A stretch of DNA of 64,000 nucleotides. Origin: Anolis sagrei. Its lineage: Eukaryota > Chordata > Lepidosauria > Squamata > Anolidae. The position numbers were made by a program, and so were the translations under genes. The DNA is taken from positions 132,120,752 to 132,184,751 of the forward strand of contig NC_090026.1 in assembly GCF_037176765.1 (NCBI RefSeq), read 5' to 3'. Below the pieces are notes generated by a model. That model worked only from the letters and a program-made list of their open reading frames with translations, was not told the DNA's origin and ran no database searches. The stretch's first letter is position 1, and every line of letters starts with the position of its first letter. Below, one piece after another: positions 30,650 through 42,100 of the stretch.

Positions 30650-32059
30650 CTAAGGATGCATCTGAATTACAGAATGAATGCAGTGTGGCCCCACTTGAAC
30701 TGCCCTGGCCCAATGTGATGGAATCCTGGGAGTTATAGTTTCACTTAGGATGTGTCTATATTGCAGAATGAATGCAGTGTGGCTGCACTTGGACAACCCT
30801 TGCCTAATGTGATGGAATCCTGGGAGTTGTAATTTAACTAAGGATGCGTCTGTATTACTGAATGAATGCAGTGTGGCCATACTTGGACTACCCTTGCCCA
30901 ATGTGATGGAATTCTGGGAGTTTTAGTTTCACTAAGGATGCATCTGAATTACAGAATGAATGCAGTGTGGCCCCACTTGAACTGCCCTGGCCCAATGTGA
31001 TGGAATCCTGGGAGTTATAGTTTCACTTAGGATGTGTCTATATTGCAGAATGAATGCAGTGTGGCTGCACTTGGACAACCCTTGCCTAATGTGATGGAAT
31101 CCTGGGAGTTGTAATTTAACTAAGGATGCGTCTGTATTACTGAATGAATGCAGTGTGGCCATACTTGGACTACCCTTGCCCAATGTGATGGAATTCTGGG
31201 AGTTTTAGTTTCACTAAGGATGCATCTGAATTACAGAATGAATGCAGTGTGGCCCCACTTGAACTGCCCTGGCCCAATGTGATGGAATCCTGGGAGTTAT
31301 AGTTTCACTTAGGATGTGTCTATATTGCAGAATGAATGCAGTGTGGCTGCACTTGGACAACCCTTGCCTAATGTGATGGAATCCTGGGAGTTGTAATTTA
31401 ACTAAGGATGCGTCTGTATTACTGAATGAATGCAGTGTGGCCATACTTGGACTACCCTTGCCCAATGTGATGGAATTCTGGGAGTTTTAGTTTCACTAAG
31501 GATGCATCTGAATTACAGAATGAATGCAGTGTGGCCCCACTTGAACTGCCCTGGCCCAATGTGATGGAATCCTGGGAGTTATAGTTTCACTTAGGATGTG
31601 TCTATATTGCAGAATGAATGCAGTGTGGCTGCACTTGGACAACCCTTGCCTAATGTGATGGAATCCTGGGAGTTGTAATTTAACTAAGGATGCGTCTGTA
31701 TTACTGAATGAATGCAGTGTGGCCATACTTGGACTACCCTTGCCCAATGTGATGGAATCCTGGGAGTTTTAGTTTCACTAAGGATGCATCTGAATTACAG
31801 AATGAATGCAGTGTGGCCCCACTTGAACTGCCCTGGCCCAATGTGATGGAATCCTGGGAGTTATAGTTTCACTTAGGATGTGTCTATATTGCAGAATGAA
31901 TGCAGTGTGGCTGCACTTGGACAACCCTTGCCTAATGTGATGGAATCCTGGGAGTTGTAATTTCACTAAGGATGCGTCTGTATTACTGAATGAATGCAGT
32001 GTGGCCATACTTGGACTACCCTTGCCCAATGTGATGGAATTCTGGGAGTTTTAGTTTCA
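30650..32059 (+). repeat. 282-bp higher-order repeat, five copies
   Basis: Within the array, blocks of three 94-bp units repeat at 30650, 30932, 31214, 31496 and 31778 with only a few base differences, so this part expanded recently. The 83-residue open frames on the minus strand of each block are repeat by-products. Confidence 0.95.
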
Positions 32060-32357
32060 CTAAGGATGCATCTATATTGCAGAATGAATGCAGCATGGCC
32101 ACACTTGAACTGCCCTGGCCCAATGCGATAGGGTCTTGGGAGTTATAGTTTCACTAAGGATGCATCTATATTGCAAATGAATACAGTGTGGCCCCACTTG
32201 AACAGCCTTGGTCCAATGTGATGGAATCCTGGGAGTTATAGTTTCACTAAGGATGTGTCTATATTGCAGAATGAATGTAGTGTGGTTGTACTTGAACTAC
32301 CATTGCCTAGTGTAAGGGAATCCTGGGAGTTGTAGTTTCACTAAGTATGCATATTGC

Positions 32358-32875
32358 TGAATTTATTTATTTATTTACTTTGGGTATTTCTACCCCGCCC
32401 TTCTCAACCCCTGAAGGGGGACTCAGGGCGGCTTCCAGCCGGCATACGTTGATGCCTACAATTCACACAGTAAAATACATAGTAACAATAAATTATAACA
32501 GTTAAAACATTACATTAATACAATAAAAATACAATAAAATGCCAGCCTGGTGGCCATCGTTTTGCCAAGTCCGTAATTAATAAATTCATTCCACTTATCA
32601 TAGTCCGTTTCCAAAGCTTTAGTCGTCATTGTCCATTGTCAGTCTGCCAAATTATCCATGTTTTTAATTTCCTTCTGAAAGAGAGGAGGGATGACGATGA
32701 TCTAATTTCCCCGGGGAGTGAATTCCACAGGCGGAGGGCCACCACCGAGAAGGCCCTGTCCCTCGTCCTCGCCAATCTCGTTTGTGACAAGGGCGGGGCT
32801 GAGAGCAGGGCCCCTCCAGGAGATCTGAAATTCCTAGGCGGGACGTAGGAAATACGTTCGGACAGGTATGCTGGG
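32358..32875 (-). repeat. L2 3' fragment inserted in the array
   Basis: Starts (TTTA)n and GGGTATTTCTACCCCGCCC. The ORF2 remnant on the minus strand reads FSVVALRLWNSLPG-like. GCTGAAT occurs on both sides and may be the target duplication. Confidence 0.8.
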
Positions 32876-33035
32876 CTGAATGCAGCGTGACCACACTTGA
32901 ACTGCCCTGGCCCAATGTGTTGGGGTCCTGGGAGTTATAGTTTCACTAAGGATGTGTCTATATTGCAGAATGAATGCAGCGTGGCCACACTTGGACTACC
33001 CTTGCCCAATGCGATGAAATCCTGGGAGTTGTAGT

Positions 33036-33175
33036 GGCCAGAGGCACCCGCACTCTATGGCAGAGAAGGCCAGAGACCTTGTAAAACTACAGATCTCAGG
33101 ATTCCATATCATTGAGCTATGGCAGTTCAAGAGGTGCCAAACTGTGTTAACTCTGAAGTGTAGATGCATCCCATG
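33036..33175 (+). mobile_element. Right arm of the palindromic MITE
   Basis: GGCAGAGAAGGCCAGAGACC, CATTGAGCTATGGCAGTTCA and TCTGAAGTGTAGATGCATCC are the inverse of the array unit. This is the likely parent of the array. Confidence 0.75.
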
Positions 33176-33770
33176 TTGTGTTGAAGTGGTTGGAGATAAG
33201 GCACACCATTTAGTGTGGCATTGCATATCATGGGATATGTTCACCCCGTGGATTTGGATATCACAATAATAATGACAATCACAATAATAATACATCGTTT
33301 GTGTCTCTTGATTGAGACCCAAAGCTCACAATATCAAGGATAAAGCCATTTTTTTCTTCTTCTGACGTGGATTTTTAAGAAGGCAAACCCACTGAAGACT
33401 TTCTGGAAGACTGGGAAACGGTTTCAGGACTTTTTGAGTAATAAGGAACTGAATATTGTAATAATTTGTGGTTATGGGTTCTCGCCGGTTGGAAATATCC
33501 TTCTCTTAAATTGTCCTCAAACATATGTATATACTGAATGAAAGGGGGAAGCAGGGGATGCGTCTGCATTGTAGAATAAATGCAGATTGGCCTCACTTGA
33601 ACTATCCCGGCTCCAAGCTTTGGGATCCCAAGAGTTGTAGGCCGACACTCACTCTTTGATTGAACTCCCAGGATTTCATAACATTGAGCCATGAAAGTTT
33701 AAGTGGGGTCAAACTGCTCCTACTAATAATCATTGTTTGTTTTTGAATACTATGAATGGTCCCATTAGAT
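33176..33770. other. Spacer with one palindromic MITE (33558-33715)
   Basis: The MITE arms are GCATTGTAGAATAAATGCAG and CATTGAGCCATGAAAGTTTA. The rest is AT-rich and unassigned. Confidence 0.5.
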
Positions 33771-34715
33771 TAGAAAATGCATAAGGATGTAGAGGAACTA
33801 CAATTCCCATCATTATCTGTCATTACCAGTAGTTAAAGTTGGGCGATGATGGGCATGTGTCCCAAGTTTGGTCTAGAGCCATCATTATTTGGGTATACAG
33901 TGCTCTTTGATTGTGGGTGAACTACAACTCCCATCATTCAGGATCACTGCCCCCAAATCCCACCAGAAGTTAAAGTTTGTCATGATGGGTGAGTGCACTA
34001 TGTTTTGTCCAGATCCATCACTGGTTGGGTTCACAGGTCTCTCTGCATGAGAGTGAACTATAACTCCCATCATCCAGAGTCAATCTCCACAAAACCTCAC
34101 CAGAAGTTAAAGTTAATCATGGGGGGCGGGGGTGGGCCAGGTATGGTCCACAGTGGGCTTCACAGTGCTCTTCACATAAGGGTGAACTACAACTCCCATC
34201 ATTATCTGTCATTGCCCCTAAACCACACCTGTAGTAAAAGTTGATAATAATGGGTATGTGTGCTAGATCCATCATTGGTTGGGTTCACAGTGCTCTTTGA
34301 TTGTGGGTGAACTACAACTCCCATCATCCTGGATCAATCCCCACAAAACCTCACCAGAAGTTAGTAATGGGGCGCAGGGGGAGTATGTGTCCCAAGTTTG
34401 AACCAGATCCATAGTCAGTGGGTTTCACAGTGCTCTTCATATAAGTGTGAACTATAACTCACATCCTCCTATCATTGCCCAAGAACCCTCCAATATTTTC
34501 TGTTGTTCATGAGGGGCCTGTATGCTATGTGCCAAGTTTGGTCCAGATCCGTATTTCCTGGGGTTATTTCCTGCTCTCTGGATAACTCCCATTATCCTGG
34601 GTCCGTGCCCCCCACACCCCTTCAGAGGTTAAAGTTGGTCATGATGGATCTGGTTGCCAAGCTGGGTTAAGATCCATTGTTGACGGGAGTCATGGTGATC
34701 TCTGGATGTGGGAGT
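33770..34715 (+). repeat. Degenerate tandem repeat, about 125-bp unit
   Basis: About seven units with CCAAGTTTGGTCCAGATCC, TCACAGTGCTCTTTGATTG and TGAACTACAACTCCCATCAT. The unit is the same as inside the long hAT elements, but no hAT ends are seen. Confidence 0.75.
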
Positions 34716-34724
34716 CATGTCGGA

Positions 34725-34882
34725 AAATACATACATCATACATACATACACATACATACATAGATACATATTTTCACATTTATGATAGATATAGAAATAG
34801 AGAGAGAGTTAGAGTTAGAGATAGGGAGAGTCAGAGAGAGAGAGAGAGAGAGTCGGAGTCAGAGTCAGAGATAGAGAAAGAG

Positions 34883-34925
<43 letters not shown>

Positions 34926-35188
34926 GATAGATCTAGAAATAGAGTTAGAGAAAGAGATAGAGAGAGGGGAGGGGTTAGAGAAAGAAATAGAGTTAGAAAT
35001 AGAGATAGAGTCAGAGTTAGAGTTAGAGATAGAGTTAGAGACAGAATTAGAGATAGGGTTAGAGAAAGGGATAGAGTTAGAGATAAAGAGATAGATAGAT
35101 AGAGAGTTAGAGATAGAGTTAGAGATAGAGTTAGAGATAGAATTAGAGAAAGGGATAGAGTTAAAGAGATATAGAGAGAGATAGTTAG
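34725..35188. repeat. (CATA)n then GAGATA/GAGTTA array
   Basis: ACATACATACACATACATAC, then AGAGTTAGAGATAGA-type units with a (GATA)n core. Confidence 0.95.
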
Positions 35189-35602
35189 TAGGGCTGGGCG
35201 GTTTCGTTTCGTAATTTCGTAATTCGTTAAAAATTCGTTATTTTTTATAACGAAGCGATAACGAACCATTCAGGAGCAACTAAAAAACGAAACGAATTTT
35301 TCCAATTCGTTTCGTAATTGATTCGTAATTGATTCGTTATCACACCAACAGTCAACAACAGAGGGAGAGGGAAGCTTCAGAAGTTTTTTTTAGCGTATTG
35401 CGCGATCGCGGCCGCCATTAACGAATTGATTCGTAATTGATTCGTAATTGTTTCGTAATTGTTTTGTGATTTCCGAAATTTCATAAATATCGAACTTTTT
35501 TAAAGAAAAAATTCAGAATTCTTTTAAATAACAAAACCAACCCCCCCCCCCCAAAAACGAATCGAATTTAGAAACAAATTTTTCCGTCGTTGGACAGTCC
35601 TA
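35189..35602. mobile_element. 414-bp hAT element inside the GAGATA array
   Basis: The ends TAGGGCTGGGCGG / GGACAGTCCTA have the 8-bp target duplication ATAGTTAG (35181-35188, 35603-35610). The interior has ATTCGTTACGAA-type AT-rich repeats, a poly-C run near 35540 and GCGATCGCGGCCGCC. Confidence 0.85.
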
Positions 35603-36015
35603 ATAGTTAGAGATAGAGATAGTTAGAGATAGAGATAGATAGAGAAAGAGAAAGAGATAGAGAGATAGGGCTAGAGAAAGAAATAGAGTTAGAGATAGTT
35701 AGAGATAGAGATAGAGATAAAGATAGAGTTAGAATAGAGAAAGAGAGAGAGGAGATAGAGTTAGAGTTAGAGACCGAGATAAAGATAGAGTTAGAGATGG
35801 AGAAAGAGATAGAGAGATAGAGATAGAGTTAGAGATGGAGAAAGAGATAGATAGAGAAAGAGTTAAAGATAGGGTTAGAGATAGAGACAGAGATAGAGTG
35901 TGTGTGAGAGAGAGTTAGAGAGAGAGTTAGAGATAGAGATAGAGATAGATATAAAGATAGAGTTAGAGATAGAGATAGAGAAAGAAACAGAAAGAGATAG
36001 AGATAGAGATAGAGT
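35603..36015. repeat. GAGATA/GAGTTA array, continuation
   Basis: Same repeat as before the hAT insertion; one locus split in two. Confidence 0.95.
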
Positions 36016-36845
36016 GCCCCAGCTGTGACCGTACCTCGTGAAGTCGGATCTGGCCAGGGTGATCCATGCCTTAGTCACCTCCAGATTGGATTACTGTAAT
36101 GCACTCTACGCGGGGCTGCTCTTGAAGACAGCCCGGAAATTTCAATTGGTACAACAGGCAGCAGCCAGGCTACTAACTGAAGCGACTTACAACCCCCCTG
36201 TTTAAGGAGCTCCATTGGCTGCTGTTCATTTTCCGAGCCCAATTCAAGGTGCAGGTTCTTACCTACAAATACCTGAACGGTTTGGGATCCATCTTCCTGC
36301 ATGACCGCATTTCTATGTATGAACCCACATGATATCTTCGATCATCTGAAGAGGCCCTGCTCTTGCTCCTGCCCCCTTCGCAGGTGTGATTGGTGGGGAT
36401 GAGGGAGAGGGCCTTCTCGGTGGTGGCCCCCTGACTCTGGAACTCACTTCTTAAGGATATCAGGAAGAGCCTGAAAATGTGGCTGTTCCAGTGTGCCTTT
36501 CCTGAATAAGGAAATAATTCCCAGCAAAATGTCCTCAGAATGCACTTTAACTACTCGTTGGGTTGCTCTCCCTTCATTTCTTTTTAAACCCTCCCATCAG
36601 ATACACCCTTCCTCTGTTCGTGCCCAGCGCTTATTTTTCAAATTTTAAATTATTACATTTGGCCCAGCCATAGGTTTTTAAATCCTTGTGTGTTACTATT
36701 TACATGTGAGTTATATTGATTGTATTGTTTTTGCTTATTGTTTTTTTTGTTCTATTGATGTGTTGTTGGGCTTGGCCTCATGTAAGCCGCTCCGAGTCTC
36801 TTGGGGAGATGCTGGTGGGGTATAAATAAAGTATTATTATTATTA
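36016..36845 (+). repeat. L2 3' part, nearly to the 3' end
   Basis: Begins [18 protein letters not shown]-like, continues [11 protein letters not shown]-like and FSVVAP, and ends in the 3' UTR (AAGCCGCTCCGAGTCTCTTG, TATAAATAAAGTATTATTAT). Confidence 0.88.
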
Positions 36846-36849
36846 TTAC

Positions 36850-37080
36850 TATTATTATAGAGTTATTATTTATTATTTATTTACTTTGCTTCTATACGGC
36901 TGTATCTCAAGCCCGAAGGCGACTCACGGCGGTTCACAAACAGTAAAAACAGTAGAAACAGCAGTGGTTCCATACAACATAGAACAATTGACTTAACACA
37001 TTATCCATAAATTACCAATAAGCAATTACAATGCACAATTATTACAAAAAACAACCGTACCCAATCTTCTCAATAATAAG
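36850..37080 (-). repeat. L2/SINE 3' end
   Basis: TTATTTACTTTGCTTCTATA and GGCGACTCACGGCGGTTCAC. Confidence 0.65.
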
Positions 37081-37189
37081 TTAGTTAGAGTTAGTCAGAG
37101 TCAGAGTCAGAGATAGAGTTAGAGAGATTGAAATAACTAGAAGTGAATAATAATAAACATCCATCTATCCATTCTTTGACTTTTGTATA

Positions 37190-37795
37190 TAGAATCCTAG
37201 AATCAAAGAGTTGGAAGAGACCTCCTGGGCTATCATCCAGTCCACCCCCATTCTGCCAAGAAGCAGGAATATTGCATTCAAATCACCCCTGACAGAAGGC
37301 CATCCAGCCTCTGTTTCAATGCCTCCAAAGAAGGAGCCTCCACCACACTCCGGGGCAGAGAGTTCCACTGCCGAACGGCTCTCACAGTCAGGAAGTTCTT
37401 CCTAATGTTCAGATGGAATCTCCTCTCTTGTAGTTTGAAGCCATTCTTCCATTGCGTCCTAGTCTTCAGGGAAGCAGAAAACAAGCTTGCTCCCTCCTCC
37501 CTGTGGCTTCCTCTCACATATTTATACGTGGCTATCATATCTCCTCTCAGCCTTCTCTTCTTCAGGCTAAACATGCCCAGTTCCCTAAGCCGCTCCTCAT
37601 AGGGCTTGTTCTCCAGACCTTGGATCATTTTAGTCACCCTCCTCTGGACACATTCCAGCTTGTCAATATCTCTCTTGAATTGTGGTGCCCAGAATTGGAC
37701 ACAATATTCCAGGTGTGGTCTAACCAAAGCAGAATAGAGCATGGGGAGCATGACTTCCCTAGATCTAGACACTATGCTCCTATAGAGAAGGTAAG
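37190..37795 (-). repeat. CR1 3' fragment
   Basis: 164 open codons on the minus strand: [59 protein letters not shown]. Confidence 0.93.
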
Positions 37796-37896
37796 AATAA
37801 TAAAAATAATTTTGTTGGTTCCCTGCCTTTCCTTATGGCTCAAACGGAGGCCCCACATAGTTAAAACACTAGACATATGTTTTGCAGGCTTTAAAT

Positions 37897-38644
37897 CAGT
37901 GTTTCTCAACCTGGGGGTCGGGACCCCTGAGGGGGTCACGAGGGGGTGTCAGAGGGGTCACTGAAGACCATCAGAAAACACAGTATTTTCTGTTGGTCAT
38001 GGGGGTTCTGTGTAGAAAGTATGGCCCAGTTCTATTGTTGGTGGGGTTCAGAATGCTTTGTGATTTTGTGATTGTAGGTGAACTATAAATCCCAGCAACT
38101 ACAACTCCCAAATGTCAAGGTCTATTTCCCCCAAACTCCACCAGTGTTCACATTTGGACATGTTGAGTATTCGTGCAAAGTTTGGTCCAGATCCATCATT
38201 GTTTGAGTCCACCGTGCTCTCTGGATGTAGGGGAACTACAACTCCCAAACTCAAGGTCAATGGCTACCAAACTCTCCCAGCATTTTCTGTTGGCCGTGGG
38301 AGTTCTGTGTGCCAAGTTTATTTCAATTCCATTGTCGGTGGAGTTCAGAATGCTCTTTGATTGTAGGTGAACTATAAATCTTAGAAAGTACAACTCCCAA
38401 ATTACAGAATCAATCTCCTCCCAAGCCCACCAATATTCAAATGTGGGAGTATTCAGTATTTGTGCCAAATTTGGTCCAGTGAATGAAAATACAGCCTGCA
38501 TTTGAGATATTTACATGATGTTTCATAACAGTAGCAAAATCAGAGTTATGAAGTAGCAACAAAAATAATTTTATGGTTGGGGGTCACCACAACCTGAGGA
38601 ACTGTATTAAGGGGTCGCAGCATTAGGAAGGTTGAGAAACACTG
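37897..38644 (+). mobile_element. Non-autonomous hAT (Buster/SPIN-like)
   Basis: CAGTGTTTCTCAACCTGGGG to GGTTGAGAAACACTG, with an 8-bp target duplication CTTTAAAT (37889-37896, 38645-38652). It lies about 0.3 kb upstream of the cathelicidin C TATA box. Confidence 0.9.
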
Positions 38645-38887
38645 CTTTAAATGATGTTGTTTTTAAGGTAAGTATCTCAAATCAACCCTGAGCAGAGGGA
38701 AGCCTCCTCTTTCCCAACAGGAGATGGGAAGCTTCCCCACCTGGGTGCTTTTGCAAGGACGGTTTCGGCCGTTTCCTTTCCCCATTTCCAACTGTTATCC
38801 CACCGCATTTCCTGAAAGGTTGCGAGGGAAGGAAACCGTTTGAGTGCCCCGTTGGCAAGCGGGGAGGTCCCAGTTGGAGACGGGGGT

Positions 38888-38895
38888 TATAAATA
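38888..38895 (+). promoter_or_regulatory. TATA box of cathelicidin C
   Basis: TATAAATA lies 52-59 bases before the first ATG (38947). A 13-base palindrome-like GGGAAGCTTCCCC (38726-38738) lies further up, close to but longer than a kappa-B site. Confidence 0.7.
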
Positions 38896-38946
38896 AGGTG
38901 GCCCATCAGCCCCAGAGCCCAAGTTTGTGCCCAAATCCCCAAAGTG

Positions 38947-39135
38947 ATGCACCTGGAGATGATGGAGAAGGCCTGTACTTTGCTGTTCTTCCTGGGGGTG
39001 GCCATGGCGGCCCCCACATTGCGCAGCCCCATCTCCTATGACCAGGCGGTGGCCTCTGCTGTGGACACCTACAACCGGGAGCAGAAGCCGGAGTTTCTCT
39101 TCCAACTCCTGGAATCCGAGCCCCAGCCGGACTGG
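38947..39135 (+). CDS. CATH: Cathelicidin C exon 1
   Basis: Signal peptide and cathelin helix ([20 protein letters not shown]), ending ESEPQPDW before GTGAGT. Confidence 0.95.
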
Positions 39136-42100
39136 GTGAGTTGCGCCTCGTCTGAGGCCAAGATGGGTCAAGCTATGGATGAGGGACAATAGGGGAGTCA
39201 GTGCCACAGGAAGTCATAGTCTCCTAGGGTTGCCCCAAGGGACCATCCAGTCCAACCCTTAGGAACTTACAATCCCAACCCACCCAACAGATAGCCACCC
39301 AGCCTCTGTTTCAAGACTTTCTGGGGAGGGCTCTCCATGAGGGAGATGGGGCAATTCCAGGATGTGGGGTCAACATGGGTCAAGTCAACGGTGGGGGAAG
39401 ACTAGGAATCACAGAAATAGAGTTGGAAGGGATCCCATTGGGTATCTAGTCCAACCATATCCTGCCAGGTTGGAACACAGAGACAAAGCACTCCTGACAG
39501 ATGGCCATCCATCTCTGCTCCACAACCTCCAGAGAAAGAGATTCTAGGAGATAGCAAAGAATAAGGAAGGTAGAACCACTTGAGGTTCTAGAATCATGGA
39601 GTTGGAAGGGACCCCAAGGGCCATCCAGTCCAGATTGGGTAGTTCCAGAGTGTGGGGTCAACATGGGTCAAGTCAACGGTGGGGGAAGACTAGGGATCAC
39701 AGAAATAGAGTTGGAAGGGATCCCATTGGGCATCTAGTCCAACCATATCCTGCCAGGTTGGAACACAGAGACAAAGCACTCCTGAGAGATGGCCATCCAT
39801 CTCTGCTCCACAACCTCCAGAGAAAGAGATTCTAGGATATAGCAAAGAATAAGGAAGGTAGAACCACTTGAGGTTCTAGAATCATGGAGTTGGAAGGGAC
39901 CCCAAGGGCCATCCAGTCCCACCTCCTGCCATGCAAGAATGCAGTCAAAGCACTCCTGACAGATGGCCATTCAGTGTCTGCTTATAAGGGAAACTCCAGG
40001 AGATCAGAAAAGAACAAAGTAGGTTCTTGTGGGTTTTTTCGGGCTATAGAGCCATGTTCTAGAGGCATTTCTCCTGACGTTTCGCCTGCATCTATGGCAA
40101 TCATCCTCAGAGGTAGAGGTCTACCTACCTCTGAGGATGCTTGCCATAGATGCAGGCGAAACGTCAGTAGAAATGCCTCTAGAACATGGCTCTATAGCCC
40201 GAAAAAACCCACAAGAACCTAGTGATTCCAGCCATGAAAGCCTTCGACAATACAAAGAACAAAGTAGTATGGGTTTAAATGGGTCAGGTGATCAATGAAG
40301 AAGTGATAGTGCCACGTGGGGTCAACCAAGACCAAAGTCTGGGGTCAAGATGGGTCAAGTTATTAAGGAGGAATAATAGAATCCTAGAGTTGGAAGAATC
40401 ATAGAATCATAGAATCAAAGAGTTGGAAGAGACCTCATGGGCCATCCAGTCCAACCCCATTCTGCCAAGAAGCAGGAATATTGCATTCAAATCACCCCTG
40501 ACAAATGGCCATCCAGCCTCTGCTTAAAAGCTTCCAAAGAAGGAGCCTCCACCACACTCCGGGGCAGAGAGTCCCACTGCTGAACGGCTCTCACAGTCAG
40601 GAAGTTCTTCCTAATGTTCAGATGGAATCTCCTCTCTTGTAGTTTGAAGCCATTGTTCCATTGCGTCCTAGTCTCCAAGGAAGCAGAAAACAAGCTTGCT
40701 CCCTCCTCCTCCCTGTGGCTTCCTCTCACATATTTATACATGGCTATCATATCTCTTCTCAGACTTCTCTTCTTCAGGCTAAACATGCCCAGTTCCCTAA
40801 GCCGCTCCTCATAGGGCTTGTTCTCCAGACCCTTGATCATTTTAGTCACCCTCCTCTGGACACATTCCAGCTTGTCAATATCTCTCTTGAATTGTGGTGC
40901 CCAGAATTGGACACAATATTCCAGGTGTGGTCTAACCAAAGCAGAATAGAGGGGTAGCATGACTTCCTTAGATCTAGACACTATGCTCCTATTGATGCAG
41001 GCCAAAATCCCATTGGCTTTTTTTGCCGCCACATCACATTCCTGGCTCATGTTTAACTTGTTGTCCACGAGGACTCCAAGATCTTTTTCACACGTACTGC
41101 TCTCGAGCCAGGCGTCCCCCAAGAGACCAGATGAGAAATCCAGTCAAAGCCCTGGACATTCAGGAACACAAAATCCAAGCCCTCTAGATAGATGGCCATC
41201 TAGCCTCTGCTAAAAACCTCCAGAGAAGGAAATGTCACTGTATTCCAAGGCAGTCTATATTGTTCTATAGTTGGAAGGGATCCCAAGGGCCATCTCGTCC
41301 AACACCTTCTCCCAGGCAGAAAAAGCCCAACCCAAGCACCCCTGATAGATGGCCAGCCAACCTCTGCTTCTAAACCTCCACAGGAAGGAATTCTAGGAGA
41401 TCAGACGGGACCAGAGTGTGGGGTCAAGAAGGGTCAATGTATTCATGAGGAAGAAGAGGGAAGTTAGGAGAGGATGTGGTGGTTTGCTTTTACCTGAGAT
41501 GAGTGGAAGGGAAAGACTTACTTTCTGTCCTCTATGCTGCTGCTGAGTGAATTGAATGAAAAGTACTTCTGCAATTCTGAACTGGGCTTGCAGCAATTTG
41601 AGTAAGCTGAGGGCAAGGGCGGGAGGAGGAGAAAGAAACCGGGGCATTTGAAAAGAAAAGAGACTTTGCAGCAGTGGTTCTCAACCTGGGGGTTGCGACC
41701 CCCAAGGGGGTCGTTTGGCCATTTCGGAGGGGTTGTGAGGCCACCTCCTTTGGCCCCGCCCCCAAGGCTTTGCACAAAGCCAGGCCTCGTGCAAAGCCAT
41801 CCTTGCCTGCCTCGCGCTCTCGCCATCCGGCAAGGGCGAGAGCCAGGCAAGGGCTCCTTCATGTGAGGCCTGGCCTCGCGCAAAGCCTCCCTCGCCTGCC
41901 TCGTGCTCTCAAAAATAATTTTATGGTTGGGGGTCACCACAACGAGGAACCATATTTAGGGGTCATGGTGTTAGAAAGCACCAGGATTGTGGCACAGCTG
42001 CATTAAGATCACTCTGACCAAAAGCTCATGAGTTCGAAGCTAGCCCGAGTTGGAGTGGGTTTCCAACCAATTGTGTGTAGCCTGTTGTCGGCCTTTGCAA

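Larger units (their letters stand above)
28950..33035 (+). repeat. 94-bp tandem array derived from a MITE arm
   Basis: Roughly 35-40 units of about 94 bp carry GAATGCAGTGTGGC, CACTTGAACTGCC, AATGTGATGGAATCCTGGGA and GTTTCACTAAGGATGC. The unit matches the left arm of the palindromic MITE whose right arm remains at 33036-33175. It is interrupted by an L2 fragment (32358-32875). Confidence 0.93.
40009..40266. mobile_element. Penelope-like palindrome with 13-bp target duplication
   Basis: The direct repeat AAAGAACAAAGTA (40009-40021, 40254-40266) bounds two inverted terminal modules that meet at about 40120. The right arm runs to CTTCGACAATAC and the left arm is shorter. Confidence 0.85.

Noticed and set aside
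30650-32029. Five identical 83-residue minus-strand frames
   Set aside because: They are the 282-bp repeat read in one frame; no start context, domain or splice signals.
28950-33035. CRISPR-like regular array
   Set aside because: Units of 94 bp are contiguous with no unique spacers, and the context is a vertebrate genome.
37452-37964. Open frames antisense to CR1 ([18 protein letters not shown] type, also at 20243, 24742, 40661 and 60649)
   Set aside because: They recur in every CR1 copy as the complement of the ORF2 C-terminus.
38726-38738. NF-kappa-B site upstream of cathelicidin C
   Set aside because: GGGAAGCTTCCCC is palindromic but its half-sites are spaced wider than the usual 10-11 bp site.
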